From NCBI RefSeq assembly GCF_045862395.1, contig NZ_AP023087.1, positions 1,736,001-1,800,000 of the forward strand: a stretch of DNA of 64,000 bases. The letters run 5' to 3'. The notes beneath the pieces were generated by a model, which did no database searches, was not told where the DNA came from, and was given only the letters and a program-made list of their open reading frames with translations. Positions 22,280 to 31,545 of the stretch are shown in pieces. The translations under genes and the position numbers were made by a program. Source of the DNA: Marinicellulosiphila megalodicopiae. Its GTDB lineage: Bacteria > Pseudomonadota > Gammaproteobacteria > Pseudomonadales > Natronospirillaceae. Within the stretch, counting starts at the first letter, position 1, and each line of letters begins with the position of its first letter.

Positions 22280-25138
22280 ATGTTAACTGAATTTAAATCG
22301 TTAGAAATTTCCCACCTAAATATACCATCGGATTTTGAAATACAATTTGCAAAATCTTGTTTTTGTAGTGAGTTTTTTAAAAATAATCTGTTAGATTTTG
22401 ATCAAAATGCATTAAATATTTTTTTAGAACGTATTGATTGCAATGAAATTGAAAAGACATTGCAAGTGGGCGTGTTGCAATTAATAGATTTTGTGAACAC
22501 TTCAGAGGATGAATTTAAATCTGCATTAAGAATTTGGCGCAATCAAAATCAAATGTTGATTATTTTTATGGATTCCAATCAATTGTGGTCTTTGGAACAG
22601 GTATTAACTGCAACAAGTAAAATGGCAGATGTGGCAATTGAGCTGTCTCATAATTATGCACAATTTATTATCGAAAATCGATTCGGTAAACCTTCTTCAA
22701 AAACAAATGAAATAAAAAATTCATTGTCGGTGTTGGCAATGGGTAAATTGGGTGCGTTTGAATTAAATTTATCTTCGGATATAGATTTGATTTTTGTGTA
22801 TCCATTTTCAGGTAATACGATTATTAATGGTTCAGATCAAAAAAGTATTTCAAATCAAGAGTTTTTTATAAAAGTAGCAAGGAAAATAATAGATTATTTA
22901 CATCAAGTGACTCAAGAAGGGTTTGTATATCGTGTTGATATGAGATTGCGTCCTTGGGGGCAAGGTGGCGAATTAGTATTAAATCAAACGGCATTTTTTA
23001 AATATTATATTGAACATGGACGCGATTGGGAGCGTTTTGCTATGGTAAAAATGCGACCGGTTTGTGGAGATCCTCTGTTTAATGAATCGGTTATTGAATT
23101 TATTAATCAATTTGTTTATCGAGCTTATGTGGATTTTCAAGCCATTGAAGCATTAAGAGACTTGAAAAATCAAATTAATAAAGAATCCTTAAAGTTACCT
23201 AATTTAAACGTAAAGTTAGGTCGTGGCGGAATCAGAGAAATTGAATTTATTGTTCAATCATTTCAGTTGGTTCGTGGAGGAAATGTACATGCATTACAAA
23301 CCCCAAATTTATTTGAAGTGTTGAATGTGTTAAATAACAATGCATTATTAGATGAGCAATCTCTAGCTGAAATAAAAGTTGCTTACATTTGGCTTAGAAA
23401 AATTGAACATGCTATACAAGCTTATCAAGATAAACAGGGCCAAGTATTACCAAATGATGCTGGTTTGCGAATTAAAATTGCAAAGTATATTGGTCTTGAG
23501 ACTGAAGAAAATTTACTTGAAATACTAAGTGAACAGACGAAAATTGTGACCAAGCATTTTGAAAATTGTATCCAAAAGGAAAATAAACCCTATCCATTGG
23601 ATAAAACGCTTGAACAACTGTTAGTACAGTCTATATCTAATAATATGAAGAGATCTGAATTGTCAAATTTAAGCGAGCAATTAAATGTTGTGCTTGCTGG
23701 ATTTATTAATAGCCAAGCATTTGAAAAATTAACACCGCAAGTGCGAGATCGTGTTTTAATCACTTTAAATTACATTCTACAAGAAATAAAATCTCTGCCT
23801 GAAATGTCCCAAGAAACGACCTTTAATAATTTGATTTTAATTTTAGAATCCGTGTTACGCCGATCTAGTTATTTGACTTTGTTAAATGAACATCCATTTG
23901 CCATTTTTGAAATGGTTCGTTTGGTTTATCGTTCTAAATGGATAGCCCAGCAATTAATTGAAAAACCCTTTCTATTTGATGAGCTGATTGATCATGATCG
24001 TCTATATCATTTACCATCCGAACAAGAATTAAGTGCACAATTGCGTTTGATGATGTTACGGATTGAACAAGATGATCTAGAGCAGCAAATGGAATCGTTG
24101 AGACAATTTAAGCATGCACGTGTGTTTCGTGCCGGCGCATGTGAAGTGATGAAAACATTAGGGTTAGGCAACGTCAGTGATTATTTAACTCAGGTTGCAA
24201 ATGTAGTCGTTAAATATTCTTTGCATTTGGCATTTGAGCAAATGATCGAACGGTTTGGCTTCCCTGAAAAAAATGAAAATGAAAATGAAAATGAACAGGA
24301 TCACTCTTTTGTTAATTCTAATGAAGACTTATCGATAATTGCATACGGTAAAATGGGTGGGTTTGAATTAAATTATCATTCAGATTTGGATGTTGTATTT
24401 ATTTATAATAGTTCGATTAATGGAAAAACTGATGGCGTAAAATCCATAGAAAATATTGTATTTTACACAAAGGTGGTTCAGCGTTTTATGCATATTTTAA
24501 ACAGTAAAACCTACAACGGTCAGTTATATGAAGTAGATATGCGTTTAAGACCCTCTGGAAATTCTGGCTCTTTGGTTTGTTCTTTAGATGGATTTAAAAA
24601 ATATCAATTAAATCAAGCTTGGACATGGGAGCATCAAGCTTTAGTTCGGACTCGAAGCGTAGCAGGTATGGATGATCATTGTTATGTACGTTTAAAAACC
24701 GAAATTTTGACTCAGGTTGATAAGCAAGATCTGCGTGATAATATTGTCAACATGCGCAATAAAATGATTGATCAACTAGGATCAAAGTCTAACCATTCTG
24801 ATAAGTTCAATATTAAGCAAGATCGCGGTGGATTAGTTGATATTGAGTTTATGGTTCAATATTGGGTGTTAAAGCATTGCGAAGCCATACCACAATTATG
24901 TCTATTTAGTGATAATTTGAATATTTTAGACTGTCTTGCCATTAATAATGTGATCTCTAAAGAAGATTCTACAGCGTTGGTGCAAGCATATATGACGCTG
25001 CGTTCATTATTGCATGCTCAAATTTTGCAAGATCATAAATCCCAAGTAATCGATATTCAAAGGGATGAAAAAATTACCAATACAATTAAAAATGTTGAGG
25101 CATTTTGGCATAAATTTATGGTATCCTGCGCGCCTTAA
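22280..25138 (+). CDS. glnE: Bifunctional glutamine synthetase adenylyltransferase/deadenylylase
   Basis: GlnE adenylylates and deadenylylates glutamine synthetase in response to PII, controlling nitrogen assimilation. The 952-aa protein has two nucleotidyltransferase domains: the N-terminal removing domain (AMGKLGAFELNLSSDIDLIFVY, then YRVDMRLRPWG near 220) and the C-terminal attaching domain (AYGKMGGFELNYHSDLDVVFIY, then YEVDMRLRPSG near 755). Between them is an Asn/Glu run encoded by GAAAAT repeats near 24270. Length is normal. It is followed 37 bp later by ilvE, a neighbour pair common in pseudomonads. The start has only a weak ribosome site inside a 13-bp duplication. Confidence 0.97.
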   Translation: MLTEFKSLEISHLNIPSDFEIQFAKSCFCSEFFKNNLLDFDQNALNIFLERIDCNEIEKTLQVGVLQLIDFVNTSEDEFKSALRIWRNQNQMLIIFMDSNQLWSLEQVLTATSKMADVAIELSHNYAQFIIENRFGKPSSKTNEIKNSLSVLAMGKLGAFELNLSSDIDLIFVYPFSGNTIINGSDQKSISNQEFFIKVARKIIDYLHQVTQEGFVYRVDMRLRPWGQGGELVLNQTAFFKYYIEHGRDWERFAMVKMRPVCGDPLFNESVIEFINQFVYRAYVDFQAIEALRDLKNQINKESLKLPNLNVKLGRGGIREIEFIVQSFQLVRGGNVHALQTPNLFEVLNVLNNNALLDEQSLAEIKVAYIWLRKIEHAIQAYQDKQGQVLPNDAGLRIKIAKYIGLETEENLLEILSEQTKIVTKHFENCIQKENKPYPLDKTLEQLLVQSISNNMKRSELSNLSEQLNVVLAGFINSQAFEKLTPQVRDRVLITLNYILQEIKSLPEMSQETTFNNLILILESVLRRSSYLTLLNEHPFAIFEMVRLVYRSKWIAQQLIEKPFLFDELIDHDRLYHLPSEQELSAQLRLMMLRIEQDDLEQQMESLRQFKHARVFRAGACEVMKTLGLGNVSDYLTQVANVVVKYSLHLAFEQMIERFGFPEKNENENENEQDHSFVNSNEDLSIIAYGKMGGFELNYHSDLDVVFIYNSSINGKTDGVKSIENIVFYTKVVQRFMHILNSKTYNGQLYEVDMRLRPSGNSGSLVCSLDGFKKYQLNQAWTWEHQALVRTRSVAGMDDHCYVRLKTEILTQVDKQDLRDNIVNMRNKMIDQLGSKSNHSDKFNIKQDRGGLVDIEFMVQYWVLKHCEAIPQLCLFSDNLNILDCLAINNVISKEDSTALVQAYMTLRSLLHAQILQDHKSQVIDIQRDEKITNTIKNVEAFWHKFMVSCAP

Positions 25139-25175
25139 TTTTACATACATAATCACAGAGTTTTAGGGGAATCTT

Positions 25176-26108
25176 ATGGCAGCGCCAAACATGGCAGATC
25201 GTGAAGGTCTAATTTGGTTAGACGGAAAATTTGTAGATTGGAAGGATGCGAAAGTCCACGTTTTGACTCATACATTACATTATGGAATGGGTGTTTTTGA
25301 AGGGGTGCGTGCCTATGAAACTGCCGATGGTCCTGCTATTTTCCGTTTGCAAGATCACACCGATCGTTTATTTCGTTCTGCGCATATTTTACAAATGGAT
25401 ATGCCGTATACAAAAGAAGAAGTAAACCAAGCGCACATTGATGCGATTAAATCGAATAACTTAAATCATGCGTATATTCGTCCGATGGCGTTTTATGGAT
25501 CGGAAGGAATGGGATTGCGTGCGGATTCTTTGAATGTCCACTTGATGGTTGCTGCATGGGAATGGCCGGCTTACATGGGCGAAGAGGCTCGTGAAATTGG
25601 CATTAAAGTAAGAACCTCATCTTACACTCGTCATCATGTAAATATTAGTATGACTAAAGCCAAAGCAAACGGTAACTACATGAACTCTATGCTTGCGTTA
25701 CGTGAAGCATTAGCATCTGGTTGTGAAGAGGCATTATTGTTAGACCCAGAAGGGTTTGTTGCTGAAGGCTCTGGCGAGAATATCTTTATTGTACGAAATG
25801 GTGTGATTTATACCCCTGAATTAACGAGCTGTTTAGATGGTATTACGCGTAATACGATTATGCAGTTTGCTGAAGAGTTAGGTTACAAAATGGTAGAAAA
25901 ACGCATTACACGTGATGAAATATACGTGTGTGATGAAGCGTTCTTTACCGGAACCGCAGCAGAAGTCTTGCCGATTTGTGAATTAGATGGTCGTAAATTA
26001 GGTGAGGGTCGTCGCGGCCCTGTGACAACTATTATGCAGGAAAAATACTTTAAAACTGTATTGGGTCAAGACCCTGCAAAATCTGATTGGCTAACGTTGT
26101 GTAAGTAG
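25176..26108 (+). CDS. ilvE: Branched-chain amino acid aminotransferase
   Basis: This PLP-dependent fold-IV transaminase makes and degrades Leu, Ile and Val. The 310-aa protein shows HTLHYGMGVFEGVRAYE, YIRPMAFYGSEGMGL, the lysine region SMTKAKANGNYMNSML with the PLP-binding lysine, EGFVAEGSGENIFIV, and EVLPICELDGRKLGEG. Length matches E. coli IlvE (309 aa). The ATG follows TTTTAGGGG. It lies downstream of glnE and is followed by a bidirectional terminator. Confidence 0.97.
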   Translation: MAAPNMADREGLIWLDGKFVDWKDAKVHVLTHTLHYGMGVFEGVRAYETADGPAIFRLQDHTDRLFRSAHILQMDMPYTKEEVNQAHIDAIKSNNLNHAYIRPMAFYGSEGMGLRADSLNVHLMVAAWEWPAYMGEEAREIGIKVRTSSYTRHHVNISMTKAKANGNYMNSMLALREALASGCEEALLLDPEGFVAEGSGENIFIVRNGVIYTPELTSCLDGITRNTIMQFAEELGYKMVEKRITRDEIYVCDEAFFTGTAAEVLPICELDGRKLGEGRRGPVTTIMQEKYFKTVLGQDPAKSDWLTLCK

Positions 26109-26121
26109 TTAATTAGGATCA

Positions 26122-26149
26122 AAAAAAAGAGGCGAAAGCCTCTTTTTTT
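26122..26149. terminator. Bidirectional terminator between ilvE and the GGDEF gene
   Basis: A 12-bp stem AAAAAAAGAGGC/GCCTCTTTTTTT with a GAAA tetraloop works on both strands for two convergent genes. Confidence 0.93.
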
Positions 26150-26182
26150 ATGTTTGTGAAATTTTTTCGCGACTATTTGTAA

Positions 26183-27103
26183 CTATTTACACCATACGAC
26201 TTGGTTTCTGCCATTATTTTTTGCTTTATATAAAGCATTATCAGATTTTAGTGTGAATTTACTTGCATTTAATTCGCTATTTGACGTCATGCCTCCAATT
26301 GAAATCGTCACTTTTAAATCTGGAGATATTTGTTTAAAAGTGAGCTTTGCTAGTGATTGTCTGATTCGTTCGGCAATCATTTGGCCTTCATGCATATTGG
26401 TGTTTGGTAAAATGATTGCAAATTCTTCGCCACCCATTCTAGCTGCCAAATCATAAGGGCGGATTAATTTTTTAATTAATTTTGCAAATGTAACGAGCAC
26501 TTCATCACCGCCTTTATGGCCATATTGATCGTTTATCTGTTTAAAGTGATCCAAATCTAACATGATGACACTGATGAATTTATCCGTACGTTGGTAACGG
26601 TTAATTTCATCTTTTAATCTCATAAAGAAAAAGCGGCGATTATATAAATTAGTTAACGGGTCCGTCGTGGCTAGTAATGTTAATTTTTCAGTTGTATTTT
26701 TTAATTCAATTTCAAGTTGTTTGCTGCGAGTGTTTTCGATGCCATGAAATACAATATAACCCTGTTCATTGGTCGTTTCATTGCATAAATACCAGCGATC
26801 TTTGAGGGTATTGATTTCAAACGTTCGTTGTATTTCGGAGCGTCTTAGTTTATTTGCTTTGTGTAACCAATTCTCAATATTATCTGTATCGTATTTTAAG
26901 CCAGTTTCATTAATATAAGAATGTTTGACGCAATCCTGCCAAAGTTTACCGTTGACTTCATTTACGCTTAAGTCATATAAACCAGCAAATGTTTTATTGC
27001 TAAATAAAATGGCGTCATTAGGGCCAAACACTGCTATGGCATCATTTGTATTTAAAATATTATCAAGCAGCATAGCTTGAATAATTGAAGGTATATTTTC
27101 CAT
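26183..27103 (-). CDS. PAS-GGDEF diguanylate cyclase
   Basis: This 306-aa cytoplasmic protein makes c-di-GMP from two GTP. An N-terminal PAS domain (about residues 15-125) is followed by a GGDEF domain starting at TTDPLTNLYNRRFFF. The active site is GGEEF near residue 222, a functional variant. RPYD lies five residues before it, which matches the RxxD inhibitory I-site, so product feedback is expected. No membrane segment is seen. The signal sensed by PAS is unknown. Monocistronic. Confidence 0.92.
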   Translation of the reverse strand: MENIPSIIQAMLLDNILNTNDAIAVFGPNDAILFSNKTFAGLYDLSVNEVNGKLWQDCVKHSYINETGLKYDTDNIENWLHKANKLRRSEIQRTFEINTLKDRWYLCNETTNEQGYIVFHGIENTRSKQLEIELKNTTEKLTLLATTDPLTNLYNRRFFFMRLKDEINRYQRTDKFISVIMLDLDHFKQINDQYGHKGGDEVLVTFAKLIKKLIRPYDLAARMGGEEFAIILPNTNMHEGQMIAERIRQSLAKLTFKQISPDLKVTISIGGMTSNSELNASKFTLKSDNALYKAKNNGRNQVVWCK

Positions 27104-27219
27104 GTATCAACTAAAAGGTTATGTAATTTGGGATATATCCATTATTGGGCATCACACAGCTAAGTTAGCTTGAAGAAGGAAAATGTATATGGATAAAGTA
27201 TTTTTGAGGAAGTTTAAAC

Positions 27220-27246
27220 AAAAACCTTACGCAATGTAAGGTTTTT
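27220..27246 (-). terminator. Terminator after the rsmC gene
   Basis: An 11-bp perfect stem AAAAACCTTAC/GTAAGGTTTTT with a 5-nt loop has T-runs on both strands. It lies just downstream of the leftward rsmC gene. Confidence 0.88.
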
Positions 27247-27283
27247 AACTGAAAATGATAATTTGAGGAACAAATCTTTGATA

Positions 27284-28300
27284 TTACTTGGTGGCTTTGA
27301 TTATTTTAAACCCTTTTTGGCTGTAAAGGATTTCTATTTCATTGAACGATTCTTTTACAGTACTTTCGTAATCCAAAAAGTCATTCACAACCATAAGTAA
27401 TTTTCCATTTGGTTTTAAGTGATGAATGCTTTGTTGGATGAATGTTTCTGTAATGGAATAATTTGTGCGTTTATTTTCATGAAAAGGTGGATTGGAAATT
27501 ATCCAATCATATTGATCAATAACGTGTTTAGGAAGTCCATTTGATGTGATGTATTTAATACTGGTTTTGTTTTGAGCGTTAGCATTATTCGCACAATAGA
27601 TTGATAAATAATCCGTATCTAATCCTGTGATAGATGCGCTGTACTGAGTACAAAATTGAGCAATCACTCCACACCCACAGGCAAAATCTAGAATATCGCC
27701 TTTTATGTTTTGTGGATTTTGTTTCAGAAAGGATATTAATACCTGGGTGCCTTTATCTAAATGACCATGACTAAAAACGCTCGGTAAAGTAGAGAGTTTT
27801 TTTCCCTCAGATTCAAAGGATTTAAGATGAGCAGTTAGGTTAAATGGTTTGTCAACTTTAGAAGCTGGGTATAGTTCAAATATTCTGCAACGCCTTGCGG
27901 TGTCCACTAAATTACTTTCAAAATTATAGATTTTAGCCAGTTTATCAAAACTCTTGGCGCCTAAATCATTTTCGCCGACGACCCACAGATTGGTGTGTTC
28001 TAAATTTTGTTGGCTAAGCCAATGTAATAAAATTTCCGTCAGTTTTTTTGCTTTTGGCAAAATTAATATCAATTCAGATTGATCTATTTTAGGATCATTT
28101 AAAAAATCAATAATAGACAGGTGCTGACACTGCGCATTAACTTGATCTTCCCTTAAACAAACATACGTAACCTGTTCAAAAAACGGGGTAATGGATTGGA
28201 AAATGTTTTCCGGATTGATGACAATTGCGTGATTGTGATCGAAAATATTGGTATTTTGTTCAACGAATCTTTGAATAACTGACTGAATAGGGGTGTTCAA
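27284..28300 (-). CDS. rsmC: 16S rRNA (guanine-1207-N2)-methyltransferase
   Basis: RsmC methylates G1207 of 16S rRNA in the 30S subunit. The 338-aa protein has the typical two halves: a degenerate N-terminal methyltransferase-like domain, and a catalytic C-terminal domain with ILDFACGCGVIAQFC as the SAM loop and SNPPFH as the N-methylation motif. The PSVFSHGHLDKGTQVL linker is also typical. Length agrees with E. coli RsmC (343 aa). It lies between the GGDEF gene and the TPR-methyltransferase, all on the minus strand but with separate gaps. Confidence 0.9.
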   Translation of the reverse strand: MNTPIQSVIQRFVEQNTNIFDHNHAIVINPENIFQSITPFFEQVTYVCLREDQVNAQCQHLSIIDFLNDPKIDQSELILILPKAKKLTEILLHWLSQQNLEHTNLWVVGENDLGAKSFDKLAKIYNFESNLVDTARRCRIFELYPASKVDKPFNLTAHLKSFESEGKKLSTLPSVFSHGHLDKGTQVLISFLKQNPQNIKGDILDFACGCGVIAQFCTQYSASITGLDTDYLSIYCANNANAQNKTSIKYITSNGLPKHVIDQYDWIISNPPFHENKRTNYSITETFIQQSIHHLKPNGKLLMVVNDFLDYESTVKESFNEIEILYSQKGFKIIKATK

Positions 28301-28375
28301 AATAGGTGCTCTGTTTATAAAAAAACCTATGTTATCAATAGTTGTTTACCAAGCGTTAGTGTTTAACTGTATTTA

Positions 28376-30409
28376 TTATTGTTTTTGCACATAAAATTGA
28401 TACATGCTCTCAAAACAGTTATGTGTTTTCTCAAAACTTTCCCAGTTGTTCAAATTTACCATCATCGGATCATTAGGGTATTTTGTTAAATAAGCTTGTT
28501 TTACATCATCAGCCACACGAACAAACCCTAAAAATCTCACGTCATTGAGCTCGCATAATTGTTTTATTTGCTTGGGAGTGGAGGTGATTTCACTTACATG
28601 AAAAAGCAAATCTCGACATCCACTTAAACTATAAAAGTCCGGTGATTTAAATAATTGTTCAAAAGCTACTTTACTGGATTGTATTAATGCAAATCGAAGT
28701 AAACGAATGCCATTTTGATCAGATTGAATTTGCTTGATTTCAATTAAATTACGCATTTTATCAATGATTTTTCTAGCTTGTTTTGAATACAAACCTACTT
28801 TCATTAATCCGCCAGGAAGCAGCTGATCCTTTAAAATCTTAAATCCAGTTTGGATATCTTGCATGTGATGTAGCACACCCGAACATTCGATGACATGGTA
28901 TTGTTCAGTTTTAGGCAGTTGTAAAATATCCATTTGTTGGAAGTGAATGTTTTGGATATTTAATTTGTCTGACATTTGTTTTGCATATGCTAATGATCGA
29001 CTCGACAAATCGATTGCATTGACCTGGGTATTTCTAAAATACTTAGCTACTTTTAAAGCATGTTGGCCGGTTCCACAGCCTGCGATTAACACTTTTAATT
29101 CACCTCGATTAAAATAATCAGGTGCTCGGAAGCCAAAAAATTCTTTCTCTAATGCTCTGCCGTAATTGGTTGCCGTGTTATACCCAAGCTGTAACCATCT
29201 TGGGTATGGGTGGTGTTCGTATTGTTGTTGTACTTTTATTGAGGTTTGATTGGTAAGTGGGTTATCTAAATGGAATTGCTCAGATAGTTCTATTTCTTGT
29301 TTCACATTCCATACCGCCCGGGTGATCAAAGGACGAATATTTGAAGCCCATTTGTTGATGGGATGATCCATAATTTTGTGCCAATTCTTTAAATTGGAAA
29401 TTGGTTGGTACATTGCAAATAGCAGTAATGCGCTGGATATAGATTTGCAACTCCATTGTTGTTGTAAATCAGATTCAATCACAGCTTGAATATGATTAAG
29501 CATGATGTCTTCTTGGGCGTCAATATATAAAATTTGTTCATCATTGATGGCTTGTTGAGAAATTGCAGTAATTAATGGCATCCATTTAGTGTAGTTCTTT
29601 TGGCTTTCTAAGCATTTAAATAAAATTTGTTTACGCAAGCTTAAAATGAATTTTTCGATGTATTTATTGGTAAACAATAAATGGGTTAACCCATTTAATA
29701 ACACTTTGTTATCTACTAAGTCATTGATGTCAATACAAGGTGGGTATTCTTGATCTAATTCGTATTGATGAATAAGCAAACTGCTGGTTAAACTGTGAAG
29801 TTTTTGAAAGTCTACTCCTGTAAATTCAAAGAATGCATTTAAATCATTATATAAACGTAAAGTGAATCGATCCGCTTGAATTTTAGAGCTGGCTTCAAAT
29901 AATTTAGATTTAATATGACTGTCTTTTGGGTGGTTTTGCACCAATTCACGATAATTTAAAAAAGCTTGTTCTGGTAAATTTAAGGCTAAATAACAATACG
30001 CTAATGAAGATTGGGCTCTTGTGCTATCAGGAGCAATAGAGTGGGCTTTTTGAAAATATTCAATGGCGGTTTTTAGTTGTGCTTTTTGTAGAAAAATATG
30101 CCCGTAACTGTATAAAAAACCCGCATTTTTAGGCTCAAGTACAATGGATTTTTCAATATACATTTGAGCTTTATCTATAAAACCATCATCTAATGCGACA
30201 CGGCCAATTAAATTATAACTGACTGCTTTGTATTGATTGGTTTGACCAAGATCCATGGCTAATTTTACGATGCGCTTGCGTAACTCACTTACATGTTCAC
30301 TTGATAGTGAAAGGCTCAATGACTGTTTGTACATCTGTTGTAACTTATTAACCAGCGCTTCATTGTGTGCGTTGTTTTGTGAATATTTCGTAAGTTGCGT
30401 CATTGTCAT
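28376..30409 (-). CDS. TPR-repeat protein with C-terminal SAM methyltransferase domain
   Basis: The 677-aa protein starts with tetratricopeptide repeats (about residues 60-170, for example AGFLYSYGHIFLQKAQLKTAIEYFQKA). A helical middle region follows, then a class I methyltransferase domain beginning after the YEHHPYPRW motif, with VLIAGCGTGQHALKVA near 440 as the SAM loop and ECSGVLHHM. Proteins of this layout are thought to methylate proteins or small molecules; the target is unknown. It is divergent from fliS, so a role in flagellin modification is possible but unproven. Confidence 0.75.
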   Translation of the reverse strand: MTMTQLTKYSQNNAHNEALVNKLQQMYKQSLSLSLSSEHVSELRKRIVKLAMDLGQTNQYKAVSYNLIGRVALDDGFIDKAQMYIEKSIVLEPKNAGFLYSYGHIFLQKAQLKTAIEYFQKAHSIAPDSTRAQSSLAYCYLALNLPEQAFLNYRELVQNHPKDSHIKSKLFEASSKIQADRFTLRLYNDLNAFFEFTGVDFQKLHSLTSSLLIHQYELDQEYPPCIDINDLVDNKVLLNGLTHLLFTNKYIEKFILSLRKQILFKCLESQKNYTKWMPLITAISQQAINDEQILYIDAQEDIMLNHIQAVIESDLQQQWSCKSISSALLLFAMYQPISNLKNWHKIMDHPINKWASNIRPLITRAVWNVKQEIELSEQFHLDNPLTNQTSIKVQQQYEHHPYPRWLQLGYNTATNYGRALEKEFFGFRAPDYFNRGELKVLIAGCGTGQHALKVAKYFRNTQVNAIDLSSRSLAYAKQMSDKLNIQNIHFQQMDILQLPKTEQYHVIECSGVLHHMQDIQTGFKILKDQLLPGGLMKVGLYSKQARKIIDKMRNLIEIKQIQSDQNGIRLLRFALIQSSKVAFEQLFKSPDFYSLSGCRDLLFHVSEITSTPKQIKQLCELNDVRFLGFVRVADDVKQAYLTKYPNDPMMVNLNNWESFEKTHNCFESMYQFYVQKQ

Positions 30410-30660
30410 TGCCCTTGATTCGGAAGTGAATTGCCGAATTAATTTTTAATGTAAGTATTTGGGAAGTTTGCAACGAATATGCCAGTTAATTTGTAATAAT
30501 TTATTAAAGGTTTTTGGGGGAAGGCCGAGAAAGAGGAAAGAACAACTTGAGAAGTATCAATTTGCAAAGAGTTAAAGCAAAAAGTTTTACTGTTGCATTA
30601 TGCGGATTGAGGCGTTTTGAGGGAAAAAATCTTAATACATAACATCAAGGTGGTTTAACT

Positions 30661-31080
30661 ATGTACTCAAATGGCGCAAAACAATATCAACAAATGAGTG
30701 CTCATACAGCTGTAATGGATGCCGATCCGCATCGTCTGATTCAGTTGTTGTTTGAAGGGGCATTAGCTCGAATTGCTAAAGCAAAAGGGCATATCGAACG
30801 ATCTGAAATAGAAGCTCGAAATGAAACAATCAATTCGGCAATTCGTATTGTTGGAGGGCTTCAAGAAAGTCTAGATATGGATGCCGGTGAAATCGCACAG
30901 AATTTAGAAAATCTTTATGATTATATGATTCGTCGATTGTTTGAAGCCAATTCCAAGAATTCAACTGTAATGCTTGATGAAGTGGCTAAATTGCTAATTG
31001 AAATCAAATCTGCATGGGATGATATTCGTCAGGATGCATTAGATATTCTTAATAAAAGCGAAAAACAAAAAGTACAATAA
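30661..31080 (+). CDS. fliS: Flagellar chaperone FliS
   Basis: FliS binds unpolymerised flagellin in the cytoplasm and delivers it to the export gate. The 139-aa helical protein shows the family pattern DPHRLIQLLFEGALARIAKAKGHIE and NLENLYDYMIRRLFEAN. A strong ribosome site (AAGGTGG) precedes the ATG. It is followed 11 bp later by a FliT-like gene. The usual upstream neighbours fliC, flaG and fliD are not here, so the pair is detached from the main flagellar cluster. Confidence 0.93.
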   Translation: MYSNGAKQYQQMSAHTAVMDADPHRLIQLLFEGALARIAKAKGHIERSEIEARNETINSAIRIVGGLQESLDMDAGEIAQNLENLYDYMIRRLFEANSKNSTVMLDEVAKLLIEIKSAWDDIRQDALDILNKSEKQKVQ

Positions 31081-31091
31081 GGGAGCGATAA

Positions 31092-31427
31092 ATGAATCAT
31101 TATCCAGAAACAGAATTACTTAATGAGCTCATTAAAATTCAAGAGCAAATTGAGCTATGTTTTGATATGAAGCAATGGTCTCAAGTTGAATCCATCGATA
31201 CTCATTGTCGATCTGTTTTAGAAAAAGTAAACGAGTTTGCCAAAACTGGCGCATCTGTCATGTTAAAGCTTCAAGTGGAGGCATTAATTAAAAGTTATCG
31301 TGAATTATTAACTCAGAGTATTTTTGAACAAAATGCCTTAAAAGATAAGCATGATCAATTGGCAAAGCAGCATGAGTTTACCGATCTTGTGAAATCTGAG
31401 TTAACACCACAGATGAGTGTTCAGTAA
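31092..31427 (+). CDS. fliT: FliT-like flagellar chaperone
   Basis: The 111-aa all-helical, charged protein is encoded 11 bp after fliS, the position of FliT, the chaperone of the filament cap protein FliD. Sequence conservation in FliT is low; the assignment rests on size, helical pattern and position. A terminator at 31484 ends the unit. Confidence 0.65.
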   Translation: MNHYPETELLNELIKIQEQIELCFDMKQWSQVESIDTHCRSVLEKVNEFAKTGASVMLKLQVEALIKSYRELLTQSIFEQNALKDKHDQLAKQHEFTDLVKSELTPQMSVQ

Positions 31428-31483
31428 ACGCCAAATGAGTTTATAAAAAGGTTACAAAAATATTGGATGCTGGGATAGATGTT

Positions 31484-31520
31484 AAAAAGGCGATAACTTA
31501 AACAAGTTACCGCCTTTTTT
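31484..31520. terminator. Bidirectional terminator between fliT and the DEAD-box gene
   Basis: The arms AAAAAGGCG and CGCCTTTTT extend into an inner stem TAACTT/AAGTTA with an AAAC loop. The structure serves two convergent genes. Confidence 0.9.
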
Positions 31521-31545
31521 GTATCTAAAAGAAATCAGTTAATTG

